Source: Pseudomonas sp. ATCC PTA-122608 (GTDB lineage Bacteria > Pseudomonadota > Gammaproteobacteria > Pseudomonadales > Pseudomonadaceae). From it: a stretch of 37,537 bases of DNA. The DNA is taken from positions 364,556 to 402,092 of the forward strand of contig NZ_LPNO01000052.1 in NCBI RefSeq assembly GCF_001952855.1. Reading direction: 5' to 3'. Position numbers and translations under genes: made by a program. Positions 1 to 7,534 of this stretch are shown one piece after another. The notes beneath the pieces were generated by a model, which did not search any database, was not told the origin of the DNA, and worked only from the letters and a program-made list of their open reading frames with translations. How positions within the stretch are numbered: the stretch's first letter is position 1; the number at the start of each line of letters is the position of its first letter.

Positions 1-154
1 TTTCTGATACCGCCACTACGATGGGAATTCTCTGAGTAGCGACTGAAAGGCATTTTACGAGCTTGTCTTTCGCAGCTTTGGTGAAAGCATCAGTCAAGAC
101 ACTCTCATCAATCACCCTCTCGGGCTTACCCGATTTTCTGAACAGGCTCATCAT
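1..154 (-). CDS. Unknown protein, 3' part cut by window edge
   Basis: Only the first ~51 codons are visible; the gene runs off the left edge. It opens MMSLFRKSGKPERVIDES. Its ATG overlaps the stop of the preceding gene (which ends at 151) as ATGA, so the two are very probably one transcript and translationally coupled. Two adjacent ATGs (154 and 151) are possible starts. The visible part is hydrophilic with a basic N-terminus and no membrane segment or signal peptide. I recognise no family. That it is a real gene rests on the stop/start overlap and the continuous open frame. Confidence 0.6.
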   Translation of the reverse strand, partial: MMSLFRKSGKPERVIDESVLTDAFTKAAKDKLVKCLSVATQRIPIVVAVSE

Positions 155-1767
155 ATTTTGAATTTCGCAGATTTTTTCTTATCCGCTTCCTGCTCGTTTG
201 CTGCGGCTTCTTTTTTTGGCGCTGCATGAACGCTTGGCTCAAACATCGAGTCAAAACTATCTTGATTTTTCGCAGCCGGAGATTCCGCCCTCACGGTTGG
301 ATTTTCACTAGCCGCTTTGCTTTTCACCAATGCGCGCCCTATTTCGTTATCCAGTGAAACCTTTGTTTCAGCCCTGTGATAGTCCACTTCTGTGCTGACT
401 ATGTAATGCTTTCCGTCTGGCGTGAACCCGCTCGAATAATCCTTGCCTTCTTTATCCCTGTATGAATTAGAAAATCTTTCGATATCCTTGTTGAAAATTG
501 CATAGTCTCCATTAGACTCAGCAAGGATATTTTCCACTGCGATTTGCACATCACCTCCCATCCTCTTACCAATTAACTTTTTATCCTGAGCATACTCAAT
601 AGCCTTTTCTCTATAAAGCTTTCCATCGTTCAAGTCTTTTGTTTGCAGAATGACGTTATGTATATTTCCATCCTTTGCAGGAACATCGTTTGTAATCGTT
701 ACTGTCTCTCCATCTAATTCAAAAGCTATTTCATAATTTCGTTTTGCAAAACTATGATTTTGGTTCATGAGCATAGATGCATCTCCTCCTGCAGTCTCTA
801 ATGCCCAACGCAACTCTTTTTCCAGCCTCGACTTTTCTCCTTCAACGCTGAATTTAGAAGCATCGCTTTTCAAAACTGGCTCATCTGACAACGCTTTAAA
901 ATCTTCAGGAATTTGAACTGTTTTAGTTTGATTTGCGTATTCCATATTCACAAGCGAATTAACATCCAGCAATGAGTCAATATGTTTTTCAGCTTGCTTA
1001 CCGCTTAACTCGTTTGAGTTAGGTTTTGTCTTTACCTCTGATGCAGACTGTTCTAGCACTTTTGGTGGGGCTTGCGATTCAGGTTTATTATAATCCTCAC
1101 CAGCCTGCACACCTGATTCATTGGCAGAGACGTTCTTAACATCTTCTTTTCTATACTCGCCAACCAAATGCGCCCAAGTTTTGCTTTTTATTTTTATTCT
1201 GTCTATCTCTATGCCTTCTTCGAGCATGGTGACTATCGCCAATCGAAGATTTGCTTCCTGCAATTCCTTAGGGATTTTCGGGTCATCTTCTGCCACGAAT
1301 GGAAAGACAATCTTGGAGTTACCTTTGAATTGACCAGCAGAGATAATCAACATGTCCTTATAGTGTTGACCTACCAAGTCATAGCCATTGTGAGTAAAAG
1401 AGCCACTTGGTTTGAAATTGAAGGTCTCTACACCTTGAGCGTTTTTCAACACGTAATTACCCGTCATAAATACAGGATGTAGAGTCAGATTATATTCAGT
1501 ACAGTATTCCTGTAACTTCTGTCTTAATTTTTTATCTTCCTCTTCTGTTAACGCTTCCTCCGATTGTTTTTTCAACTTAGAAATACCCGCCGTAATGCGA
1601 TGACCAGAAATACTCCCCCACTCATTCATTGGGTCATTTTCTGAACTCATACCGTTTTCCGGCAACTCATCTTCAACATCACCAAATGAAATATGATCAA
1701 CCGGAGGGTTGTAGACTTTTTTAAATAAATTTGCCATTGAGGACGCGAGTGAATTTAGCTTTGCCAT
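151..1767 (-). CDS. Large hydrophilic protein of unknown function (538 aa)
   Basis: No family recognised. The open frame extends 12 codons further upstream (to 1803), but that extension contains the promoter-like TGGTAAAAT at 1794-1802. The ATG at 1767 lies 26 bp from that motif, the spacing seen at other element genes, so I choose 1767. The protein is soluble, charged, with low-complexity stretches around residues 225-265 and a C-terminus (last ~50 residues) rich in Lys/Glu/Ala ending KKKSAKFKI. No signal peptide or membrane segment. It is coupled by ATGA to the partial downstream gene and diverges from the gene at 1907. The long, weakly structured make-up recalls accessory proteins of conjugative elements, but this is inference only. 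Confidence 0.8.
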   Translation of the reverse strand: MAKLNSLASSMANLFKKVYNPPVDHISFGDVEDELPENGMSSENDPMNEWGSISGHRITAGISKLKKQSEEALTEEEDKKLRQKLQEYCTEYNLTLHPVFMTGNYVLKNAQGVETFNFKPSGSFTHNGYDLVGQHYKDMLIISAGQFKGNSKIVFPFVAEDDPKIPKELQEANLRLAIVTMLEEGIEIDRIKIKSKTWAHLVGEYRKEDVKNVSANESGVQAGEDYNKPESQAPPKVLEQSASEVKTKPNSNELSGKQAEKHIDSLLDVNSLVNMEYANQTKTVQIPEDFKALSDEPVLKSDASKFSVEGEKSRLEKELRWALETAGGDASMLMNQNHSFAKRNYEIAFELDGETVTITNDVPAKDGNIHNVILQTKDLNDGKLYREKAIEYAQDKKLIGKRMGGDVQIAVENILAESNGDYAIFNKDIERFSNSYRDKEGKDYSSGFTPDGKHYIVSTEVDYHRAETKVSLDNEIGRALVKSKAASENPTVRAESPAAKNQDSFDSMFEPSVHAAPKKEAAANEQEADKKKSAKFKI

Positions 1768-1793
1768 GTTTAATGTAATTTTGTTATACCCGT

Positions 1794-1802
1794 ATTTTAC
1801 CA
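1794..1802 (-). promoter_or_regulatory. Extended -10 promoter motif TGGTAAAAT
   Basis: Reads AAATGGTAAAAT on the minus strand, 26 bp before the ATG at 1767. It is one of a family of near-identical motifs at similar spacing in this window. No TTGACA-like -35 hexamer is evident. The following leader is A-rich with no Shine-Dalgarno sequence. Confidence 0.55.
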
Positions 1803-1855
1803 TTTTTAGGGCTCAAAATTTGCGTCATGCATTCTTCAATTGAACAGAACCCTTT

Positions 1856-1881
1856 ATTTTGGTACATTGTCGCACCAAAAT
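1856..1881. promoter_or_regulatory. Inverted repeat, probable operator
   Basis: Perfect 8-bp arms ATTTTGGT and ACCAAAAT separated by 10 bp, lying in the divergent gap between the genes starting at 1767 (-) and 1907 (+). Arm spacing of about two helical turns suits a dimeric regulator. Function is inferred from position and symmetry. Confidence 0.5.
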
Positions 1882-1906
1882 TTCATGCTCTTTAAGCGGA
1901 TAAATA

Positions 1907-2653
1907 ATGACTGACTCGACAGTTAACACAGAAGAAAACCTTTCAGCGAAAGAACAATATTCACTTGTTATTGAAAAGTCTGACCATCTTCCAGCCGCAA
2001 AAGTAGTGGGAGAATTCGTGCTTGACGCACTTATAAATTCTTCTGGCGAAAGTCAAAAAATTCGTGAGCTACGCGAAGAAATCAAAACAGCCATCAGCAA
2101 TGCTGACGACGACACAGCACATTCACTGATGGTTGAACTCAAAACTATCAAAGATGAAGAGAAAAAAAACACCGCTGCGTTAGCCGAAATTTCTCAGAAG
2201 TTTTCTATCTCTCAAATCCTTGCTTCTTACTCGAAAGACCCAGCATTTGAGGAGATTGCTTACAGTCTCGCATTGCAAGTTTTGAACAAGACCCAGCAAG
2301 CGCTAGCCAATCCAACCAAGACTAAAACCCCACGCAACAAGACTGACAAGGCGCCAAGCGATAAAGGTCCAAGATTGGCAAATGCTTATATAATATCGAA
2401 AGGCGATGAGTCGATTGAGTTAACCTTGCGTATGGGACGTGGTGCAACAAATCTCAGACAAGATGCTGAGACTTTTGCATTCTTGGGCTTTACCATTGCC
2501 GATGAAGATGGAAAGGAAGTGCTTGTACCACCAACATTTACAGATAAAGTGGGCGCTGAACACGGAGCAGCACGTTCCTCCATCGTTAGGGCTATCATAG
2601 AAAAAACAGCTTTCGATGGGTATTCAATCGTTCCTAAAGAAGCTGTCGAATAA
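1907..2653 (+). CDS. Coiled-coil/basic-linker protein, paralogue of the next gene
   Basis: 248 aa, family not recognised. An N-terminal helical, Glu/Lys-rich half (about 45-110) is followed by a Lys/Thr/Pro-rich basic linker (about 128-148) and a C-terminal domain of ~100 residues. That C-terminal domain is clearly shared with the protein at 2821-3561: both have the pattern AF-FLGF-I--EDGK-VL-P followed by a helix with R--I--A--EKT. Oligomerising helix plus basic linker plus small C-terminal domain resembles the layout of nucleoid-associated proteins such as H-NS/MvaT, but no sequence match to those is visible, so DNA binding is only a guess. It is preceded by an 8-bp-arm inverted repeat and followed by a terminator, so it is probably monocistronic. 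Confidence 0.85.
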   Translation: MTDSTVNTEENLSAKEQYSLVIEKSDHLPAAKVVGEFVLDALINSSGESQKIRELREEIKTAISNADDDTAHSLMVELKTIKDEEKKNTAALAEISQKFSISQILASYSKDPAFEEIAYSLALQVLNKTQQALANPTKTKTPRNKTDKAPSDKGPRLANAYIISKGDESIELTLRMGRGATNLRQDAETFAFLGFTIADEDGKEVLVPPTFTDKVGAEHGAARSSIVRAIIEKTAFDGYSIVPKEAVE

Positions 2654-2668
2654 AGCGGAATCTTCATG

Positions 2669-2697
2669 AAAACCCCGTTTTGGGGCTTTATTTTCTT
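2669..2697 (+). terminator. Intrinsic terminator
   Basis: Hairpin CCCC-GTTTT-GGGG with flanking A and T tracts, 16 bp after the stop of the gene ending at 2653 and followed by a T-rich run. Confidence 0.75.
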
Positions 2698-2735
2698 TCT
2701 GATTATGAAATTTTTGGATTTCCAAAGAAATGGAA

Positions 2736-2782
2736 TTGACAAAGGTTTTGTCTTGAATTAGCTTCAGCACCAAGCAATTCAA
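2736..2782 (+). promoter_or_regulatory. Probable promoter/operator region of second paralogue
   Basis: TTGACA at 2736-2741 is a good -35; the matching -10 is weak. Just downstream an inverted repeat TTGAATT (2753-2759) / AATTCAA (2776-2782) with a 16-bp spacer could hold a repressor. This layout differs from the extended -10 promoters used by most element genes. Confidence 0.4.
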
Positions 2783-2820
2783 AACCAAATTTCGCAATTT
2801 AAAACGGAAGGATTCACAAC

Positions 2821-3561
2821 ATGGCTAACACCGAAAAAGCTCCAAGCGCAGCCAAAACCAGCTTTGATGAAGCACTGGCTGGCAATTTTGCAGAGCCAGC
2901 AAAATCGCTTGGTAATGCGATTTTCCAAAAAATCACTTCCCGCAGCAACAACAATGCGCTTTCTGAACTGCAACTGAAATTGTCGAAAGCCTCAGCATCG
3001 GCAGCAGTTTCGGGTTCTTCAGAAGACGAAGCATTGGTTGACACTCTGTACTCCGAGTTGAAAAAAGCTCGCAACGATCAAAAGAACATCAAAGATCAGT
3101 ACAAAGCCATTCGCGGTAGCAACACGTTTGAAACGATTCTTCTTGCCTACGGCGATGAGTTCCGTGATTTGGCTCATAGCATTGCAGCCGAAGTCATCAA
3201 AGGTACTGACAGCGCCCTGAAGAGCGTCAAAACCCGCAAATCCAAGAATGCTGGCGAGTCGGGCGAAACAACAAAAGGGACACGCGCATCCCGTCCTGTA
3301 GTTGACCACGTAATCGGCAACAACAAAGGCGAGAAAATCACGTTCGCCGGTCGTGCCGGTCGTGCCATTCCGAACCTTGAACAAGACCGCGAAGCCTTTG
3401 AGTTCCTTGGCTTCAAAATTGAGAAAGAAGATGGGAAGGACGTTTTGAACCCTTCAACCATCACCCTCAATGACAACACTGAGGTTCCAGCCACTCGCGT
3501 CAACATCATTAAAGCTCTGAGCGAGAAAACTGGTCTTTCGGATTTCACCCTGCATTCCTGA
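2821..3561 (+). CDS. Coiled-coil/basic-linker protein, paralogue of preceding gene
   Basis: 246 aa, same domain plan as the gene at 1907: helical N-terminal half, a basic linker around 135-160 (KTRKSKNAGESGETTKGTR), and the shared C-terminal domain. It uses a strong ribosome site (AAGGA, 8 nt before ATG) and GC-richer codons than its paralogue, so the two copies have probably been separate for long or were acquired separately. It sits between terminators at 2669 and 3579, so it is its own transcript. The two proteins may form hetero-oligomers; this is inference. No catalytic motif is visible. Family not recognised. Confidence 0.87.
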   Translation: MANTEKAPSAAKTSFDEALAGNFAEPAKSLGNAIFQKITSRSNNNALSELQLKLSKASASAAVSGSSEDEALVDTLYSELKKARNDQKNIKDQYKAIRGSNTFETILLAYGDEFRDLAHSIAAEVIKGTDSALKSVKTRKSKNAGESGETTKGTRASRPVVDHVIGNNKGEKITFAGRAGRAIPNLEQDREAFEFLGFKIEKEDGKDVLNPSTITLNDNTEVPATRVNIIKALSEKTGLSDFTLHS

Positions 3562-3578
3562 TACACGCTACAAACAAG

Positions 3579-3602
3579 AAGCCCCGTCACAGGGGCTTTT
3601 TT
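3579..3602 (+). terminator. Intrinsic terminator
   Basis: AGCCCC-GTCAC-AGGGGCT followed by six Ts, directly after the stop of the gene ending at 3561. Confidence 0.85.
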
Positions 3603-3631
3603 GTGTTCGGCATATAATAAGAGGATTTTCG

Positions 3632-4243
3632 ATGAATGATGAAATTGATGATTACGAAGATTTCTATGAACGTCCTTCGCTCGTTGAGGATAGGAACCAC
3701 CGAAACCACTGGCTGAATCGTGCCAGCGACCTTAACGCATCTGCAGGCGCAATCTGGTACTCGATGCACGGTGGGAATCATCGTGAAATCACTGAAACGC
3801 TTGGGTTCAGTGATGGCTTCAGCATGTCCACAGCTTGCTTCCCGGTCTATCACATGCTTTGTGGACTAGCTCTGGAAGTCATCATGAAAGCCGTTATTGT
3901 GAGCCGGGGCGAACCAGCACCTGAGATCCACGATCTGAATGAGCTAGCAACACTGGTAGGCATGAAGCGAAACGTGAACGAGAAGCGGATTCTCAGGTTC
4001 TATCAAGAATCAGTCGTGTGGGCGGGACGCTACCCAATTCCTAGAAAAGCGGACGACCAGAAGCTAGGTGAATATTGGAAGCTCGCTAACAAGGTGCTGA
4101 CGAAGCCGAAAGCAATGGGCAAAGAAACCACCCTCACCTTCTATGAGTCCAGCGGAGCAACTGCTTGGGAAAATTACAATGCTCTTTTCGGCAGTTATAG
4201 CTCACTTTTTGACCACCACTACCCAGCTCCACGCGAAATCTGA
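3632..4243 (+). CDS. HEPN-like helical protein
   Basis: 203 aa. The central part carries a hydrophobic helix with G-ALE--MKA--V (about 77-90), then a short acidic/His segment (EIHDLNELATLVG, about 97-109), then Y--SVVWAGRYPIP (about 128-140). This combination is typical of HEPN-fold proteins, many of which act in RNA cleavage or nucleotidyl transfer within defence or toxin systems. The canonical HEPN R-x4-6-H motif is not clear to me, so catalytic activity is uncertain. Ribosome site GAGG lies 8 nt before ATG. No partner nucleotidyltransferase is adjacent; the next gene (4385) is another helical unknown protein. Function not assigned. Confidence 0.75.
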   Translation: MNDEIDDYEDFYERPSLVEDRNHRNHWLNRASDLNASAGAIWYSMHGGNHREITETLGFSDGFSMSTACFPVYHMLCGLALEVIMKAVIVSRGEPAPEIHDLNELATLVGMKRNVNEKRILRFYQESVVWAGRYPIPRKADDQKLGEYWKLANKVLTKPKAMGKETTLTFYESSGATAWENYNALFGSYSSLFDHHYPAPREI

Positions 4244-4281
4244 ATCTACGTTACGCGCTACCTAACTGGCAGCATTTCTAC

Positions 4282-4369
4282 GTCAGACGCACATCCGAAC
4301 CCTTTCTGACCTCCTTCTGACGTTGTTCAGATCCTGTTCTGACATACTTCATAAATTTTTCAGAACCTA
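4282..4369 (+). repeat. Array of 11-bp degenerate repeats (TTCTGAC-type)
   Basis: Units start at 4304, 4315, 4326, 4337, 4348 and 4359, exactly 11 bp apart, with heads TTCTGAC, TTCTGAC, TTCAGAT, TTCTGAC, TTCATAA and TTCAGAA. A weaker unit (GTCAGAC) fits the register at 4282. One unit per helical turn puts all on one face of DNA. It lies just upstream of the ATG at 4385, so a cooperative operator or iteron-like array is likely. Confidence 0.65.
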
Positions 4370-4384
4370 CACCCAGGAATTTCC

Positions 4385-5158
4385 ATGTTCAAGAGCAATG
4401 GCGATGACTCGTTTCGGTCGTTCCTGACTGCCTGCAACGAGAACCAAGACGAGATTTTGGCAGGAGATTCGCCTTACGTAGCGATGATGGATGCTTTAGA
4501 TTCATACCTTCGCAAGCACATCACCGGACCCGAAAACGTTCCTGATGATCTGGTTGTTCACACACTGCGCCTCAATGCTCGCTACCTACTGATGACAGGG
4601 TTCAGGATTGGCCTGACTGGTCATGCGGCTGGCGTCTTTCCTACGTTACGCACAGCCTTGGAAACCGCTTGTTATGCATACCTGATGAGTAAGGATGAAG
4701 CACTGTCTGACGTGTGGATGCAACGCGACGTTTCATCAGATCACCTTAGAGCCTGTAAGAAAGCGTTCAAACAACCCATTGCTGATGCTAGGGACAAGAT
4801 TGACCTGCTACATCCCAACCAGCTTGGATCGTGGATGTACGCTCTCTACCTTGCATCAATCGACTTTGGCGCTCATCCAAACGCGAAAACGGTCACGCTT
4901 CATACCAGAATCACTGACGATGAAATGTCAGGCATGACCCTATTTGAATCTTTGGCTTTATATAATACCAACAGCTTTGAATATGAAAGGTCGCTTTTGG
5001 CTTGTGTCGAAACGAGTTTAGCCGTGGCGATTGTCCTTTCAATGACCCACGAAATAGCCACGGAGGAAATGAATAAAGAGTTAAATGAACTCAATCAGCT
5101 CAAGAGTGACCTTGAAGAAATGATACGCTTGAAGTTTGGCGAACCAGAAAAGCAATAA
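4385..5158 (+). CDS. Helical protein of unknown function
   Basis: 257 aa, no signal peptide. The middle (about 60-105) reads as two helices with ARYLLMTGFRIGLTGHAAGVFPTLRTALE, a pattern resembling helical DUF5677/AbiV-like proteins in which a conserved Arg-x-x-Leu-Glu follows a small-residue loop. I offer that only as a likeness. The C-terminal ~30 residues form a Glu/Leu-rich amphipathic helix. Ribosome site AGGAA is 6 nt before the ATG. The immediately upstream 11-bp repeat array is the obvious regulatory region. Downstream is a perfect palindrome and then a separate promoter. It may form a functional pair with the HEPN-like gene at 3632, by proximity only. Confidence 0.8.
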   Translation: MFKSNGDDSFRSFLTACNENQDEILAGDSPYVAMMDALDSYLRKHITGPENVPDDLVVHTLRLNARYLLMTGFRIGLTGHAAGVFPTLRTALETACYAYLMSKDEALSDVWMQRDVSSDHLRACKKAFKQPIADARDKIDLLHPNQLGSWMYALYLASIDFGAHPNAKTVTLHTRITDDEMSGMTLFESLALYNTNSFEYERSLLACVETSLAVAIVLSMTHEIATEEMNKELNELNQLKSDLEEMIRLKFGEPEKQ

Positions 5159-5166
5159 CATAGAAA

Positions 5167-5180
5167 AAGGACATGTCCTT
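5167..5180. promoter_or_regulatory. 14-bp perfect palindrome AAGGACATGTCCTT
   Basis: Centred about 37 bp upstream of the -10 hexamer at 5208-5213, a usual position for an activator or repressor site for the 100-aa gene at 5241. The binding protein is unknown. Confidence 0.45.
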
Positions 5181-5204
5181 ATGCGGTAATATTATATTTG
5201 TGAA

Positions 5205-5213
5205 TGCTATAAT
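5205..5213 (+). promoter_or_regulatory. Extended -10 promoter motif TGCTATAAT
   Basis: Reads AATGCTATAAT, 27 bp before the ATG at 5241. Member of the shared promoter family; the leader (TCAAACAATCATT...) lacks a Shine-Dalgarno sequence. Confidence 0.65.
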
Positions 5214-5240
5214 TATAATATCAAACAATCATTAATTATC

Positions 5241-5543
5241 ATGGCACATTATTCAGCATCATCAGAAAGGGCATCTGACGCAGCAAAAAAATCAGCATTA
5301 GTTCGCCACCTTTACGCAATGTACAAAGTCGATTCACTCAAAACAATCGCAGAACGTGAAAACCTAGACATGACAATCCACATTGCAAAAAAGATTGCCA
5401 AGGGTTTGTTCGAAAGAGGACTATCTAAGAAATTTCTGATTGAACATTTCAGCACTCCAAACCGAACTCACAAATCAAATGACTTAGCTCGAATTGATGA
5501 AATCATAATCAGATACCAAAACGTCTTTCTACAAAGGTTCTAA
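5241..5543 (+). CDS. Small basic protein of unknown function
   Basis: 100 aa, Lys/Arg-rich and helical. Two segments could be a helix-turn-helix-like unit (about 30-60: LKTIAERENLDMTIHIAKKI), so DNA binding is possible, but I recognise no family. It has its own extended -10 promoter and an upstream palindrome, and is followed by the separately regulated toxin-antitoxin operon. It has AT-rich codon use like the element backbone and unlike the cargo that follows. Confidence 0.75.
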   Translation: MAHYSASSERASDAAKKSALVRHLYAMYKVDSLKTIAERENLDMTIHIAKKIAKGLFERGLSKKFLIEHFSTPNRTHKSNDLARIDEIIIRYQNVFLQRF

Positions 5544-5578
5544 TAGCCTTTTTCATACCGTCGGTCATCAGTTGCTAG

Positions 5579-5600
5579 AGTGTAGCCGTTCGGCTACACT
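5579..5600. promoter_or_regulatory. Toxin-antitoxin operator (inverted repeat)
   Basis: Perfect 10-bp arms AGTGTAGCCG and CGGCTACACT around a TT centre, ending 6 bp before the toxin ATG. Antitoxins of the HigA/PumB type carry a helix-turn-helix and normally repress their own operon by binding such palindromes. Confidence 0.75.
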
Positions 5601-5606
5601 TGATCC

Positions 5607-5915
5607 ATGAACACATTCATCAGAACCCACGAATTCGACAACTGGCTGAAAGCCTTGAAGGACGTGACTGCACGTCTGCGAATCACGAACCGCATCTTGC
5701 AGGCACAAAACGGCAATTTTGGTGACTGTAAGCCAGTAGGAGACGGCATCAGCGAAATGCGTATCTTCGTAGGTCCGGGCTACCGTGTGTACTACACGCG
5801 CCGTGGTGAAGTCGTCTATCTGCTACTATGCGGCGGTAGCAAGGGTTCTCAGAAGCGTGACATTAAGCTAGCGAAATCCATCCTCGATGAGATCGAGAAG
5901 GAAGAAAGAAAATGA
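5607..5915 (+). CDS. RelE/ParE-fold toxin, HigB/PumA-type
   Basis: 102 aa, the usual length for the 'addiction module killer' branch of RelE/ParE toxins. Characteristic features visible: an early aromatic/Trp segment (FDNWLKALKD, about 10-19), GNFGD (about 36-40), then GISEMRI--GPGYRVYY (about 47-62), then YLLLCGGSKGSQKRDI-LAK (about 71-89). In known members the toxin targets translation or gyrase and is neutralised by the antitoxin. The toxin is encoded first, as in higBA/pumAB operons, and overlaps the antitoxin start as ATGA. Its likely role is stabilising the element. The codon use is GC-richer than the surrounding element, suggesting cassette transfer. Confidence 0.9.
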   Translation: MNTFIRTHEFDNWLKALKDVTARLRITNRILQAQNGNFGDCKPVGDGISEMRIFVGPGYRVYYTRRGEVVYLLLCGGSKGSQKRDIKLAKSILDEIEKEERK

Positions 5916-6193
5916 GAGAGTTGAAGGTTTTTGAGGCTTCTGACTACCTGAACAACGATGCAGAAATTGCAGAATTTCTGAGCATTTCCTTGGAAGACCC
6001 AAACCCTGACGTGTTCCTGCAGGCGCTTAAAGAAGCCGCTAAAGCGCGTGGAATGAGCCAGCTAGCGAAGGATGCGGGCATCAACCGGGAATCGCTCTAC
6101 AAGGCTCTGGCACCGGGCGCGAAGCCTCGGTATGACACGGTTTTGAAGGTTATGAATGCTCTTGGCGTGAAGCTGACTGCCCAGCACGTATAA
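5912..6193 (+). CDS. HigA/PumB-type antitoxin with helix-turn-helix
   Basis: 93 aa. N-terminal ~35 residues (FEASDYLNNDAEIAEFL) form the toxin-binding part typical of this antitoxin family, followed by a Cro/C1-like helix-turn-helix at about 47-85 (RGMSQLAKDAGINRESLYKALAPG--PRYDTVLKVMNALG). It would bind and neutralise the toxin encoded by the overlapping upstream gene and repress the operon at the 5579-5600 palindrome. The ATGA overlap ensures coupled synthesis. Family assignment is firm from the conserved pattern; the exact toxin target is not readable from sequence. Confidence 0.9.
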   Translation: MRELKVFEASDYLNNDAEIAEFLSISLEDPNPDVFLQALKEAAKARGMSQLAKDAGINRESLYKALAPGAKPRYDTVLKVMNALGVKLTAQHV

Positions 6194-6306
6194 CCCGTTC
6201 ATCAAGCTCAATACCAAGATTGCCTACAAGCTGCCTAACGTGCTTTCTAAAGATGTCTATTGTAAGCCGGAAATGAATATCTACCAAACTAAGGGCGATT
6301 CAAATT

Positions 6307-6636
6307 ATGTTAGCCCAGCGATTAGCGGCAATTGTTCTGCTTTGCTCTATTTTAAATGAAGCGAGTGCGGCTTCTCGCTGTGGAGCAAAGCTGGTAAATT
6401 CAGGTGACACGCTTGAAAACGTTCTTCAGACATGCGGGCAGCCTGTCGCACAGGATAGTGATGGGCCTGTAATGCGAAATAATGGAGTGCCACGAAAAGG
6501 GGCGCAGAAAACAGAGGTTTTAGTCTACGGTCCAAACGGCGGGGCATATCAGTACATGCTTTTTATCAACGACAAATTGATACGAGTAGATACTCGACGC
6601 AACGAGCCCTCCGGTAATCTATTGAAATGGGATTAG
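6307..6636 (+). CDS. Secreted DUF2845-domain protein
   Basis: 109 aa with a signal peptide (about 1-21, LAAIVLLCSILNEASAAS) and the DUF2845 signature: SRCG--LV--GD----V---CG-P (about 22-47), the two cysteines probably disulfide-bonded, then a beta-rich part ending in a short hydrophobic strand. Members are small periplasmic proteins of unknown function, common in pseudomonads and often chromosomal, so this gene may be host-derived cargo. It is not obviously in an operon with the antitoxin gene (113-bp gap). A weak AAGGG ribosome site precedes the ATG. Confidence 0.8.
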   Translation: MLAQRLAAIVLLCSILNEASAASRCGAKLVNSGDTLENVLQTCGQPVAQDSDGPVMRNNGVPRKGAQKTEVLVYGPNGGAYQYMLFINDKLIRVDTRRNEPSGNLLKWD

Positions 6637-6832
6637 AGTCTTAACTGTTAGGAACCTATCTCTCTAGTTTTTGTTAGACGGTAGACCTTATAATTTTACA
6701 CTCATATTTCCCCTCAAGCATTCTTTCCCATCAAACAGTTATGGACATTTCTTCTTTCGGAATGGAAGGAACCCACAAGATCAAAACCCATCATGACTGC
6801 ATCAGTAAACCCTTCACCCCCTTGTCGCTTAT

Positions 6833-7525
6833 TCACGTTATCGACTTGATTAGATACTCACCTTTATTACGCACATTACCCACATCCTTTGACACTGGAT
6901 ACCACTCAAATTCGTCAGGTGGCAGACCACAATCCCTCGCGATTTCCTTGGCGCGATCTTTGGTCATGTCAGGCGAAAGCCACTCCCGAGCAAGCTCCGG
7001 GGAAAGGACTACCGGTCTTCTGTCGTGTACGTCGAGCAGACCACCCGCAGCATCAGCAGTGATTATCACCATCCCTGCAGGCTCATCAGCAGTGGGACCG
7101 TCCTCAATTTGAGCCAGACCAGCAAAGAACATTGGCTTGTGAGACTTCAACCGTATGAAGAACGGTTGCTTCTTCTCATCACCGGGTTCCTTCACCCACT
7201 CGTACCATCCATCTGCCGGGATCAAAGCCCTGTGATCCGGGAACAGCGTCTTGTAAAACCGACCGCGAGCAATGGTTTCTATACGCGCATTTATCGGTTG
7301 AACGACCTTGGGTTTCGGATACTGAACCTCGCGTTTCCAGCCCCAATGCACTGCATGGATCTGAGGTCCATCAGGCTCAACGTGCATGACCTGAACGTCA
7401 GTGGAAGGCGCAATATTATATCGAGCGATGGGAGTCCTATCGACTTTGGCGAACAGATCGCCTTGCGGGTCGAGTTCCTGAACGTACTCATCCATAGACC
7501 TGAACATCACAAATCGACCGCACAT
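6833..7525 (-). CDS. yedK: SOS response-associated peptidase (SRAP/YedK/HMCES family)
   Basis: 230 aa. Protects abasic sites in single-stranded DNA by forming a thiazolidine cross-link through its N-terminal cysteine. All key family residues are in place: Cys2 in MCGRF (exposed after Met removal), Asn79 in NARIET, Glu109 in PADGWYEW, and His167 in HDRRPVVL. Full length for the family. It is 9 bp downstream of the 80-aa gene at 7535-7777, so the two are probably cotranscribed, and divergent from ligD. I see no LexA box in the divergent gap. Together with LigD this makes a DNA-repair cargo group. Codon use is GC-richer than the element backbone. Confidence 0.95.
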   Translation of the reverse strand: MCGRFVMFRSMDEYVQELDPQGDLFAKVDRTPIARYNIAPSTDVQVMHVEPDGPQIHAVHWGWKREVQYPKPKVVQPINARIETIARGRFYKTLFPDHRALIPADGWYEWVKEPGDEKKQPFFIRLKSHKPMFFAGLAQIEDGPTADEPAGMVIITADAAGGLLDVHDRRPVVLSPELAREWLSPDMTKDRAKEIARDCGLPPDEFEWYPVSKDVGNVRNKGEYLIKSIT

Positions 7526-7534
7526 AGCCTTCTC

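Noticed and set aside
3613..3618. TATAAT just before the HEPN-like gene
   Set aside because: A start from it would fall after the ribosome site at 3620-3624, so it is not a usable promoter for that gene.
4282..4369. 11-bp repeats considered as a CRISPR array
   Set aside because: Units are far too short, with no spacers and no cas genes.
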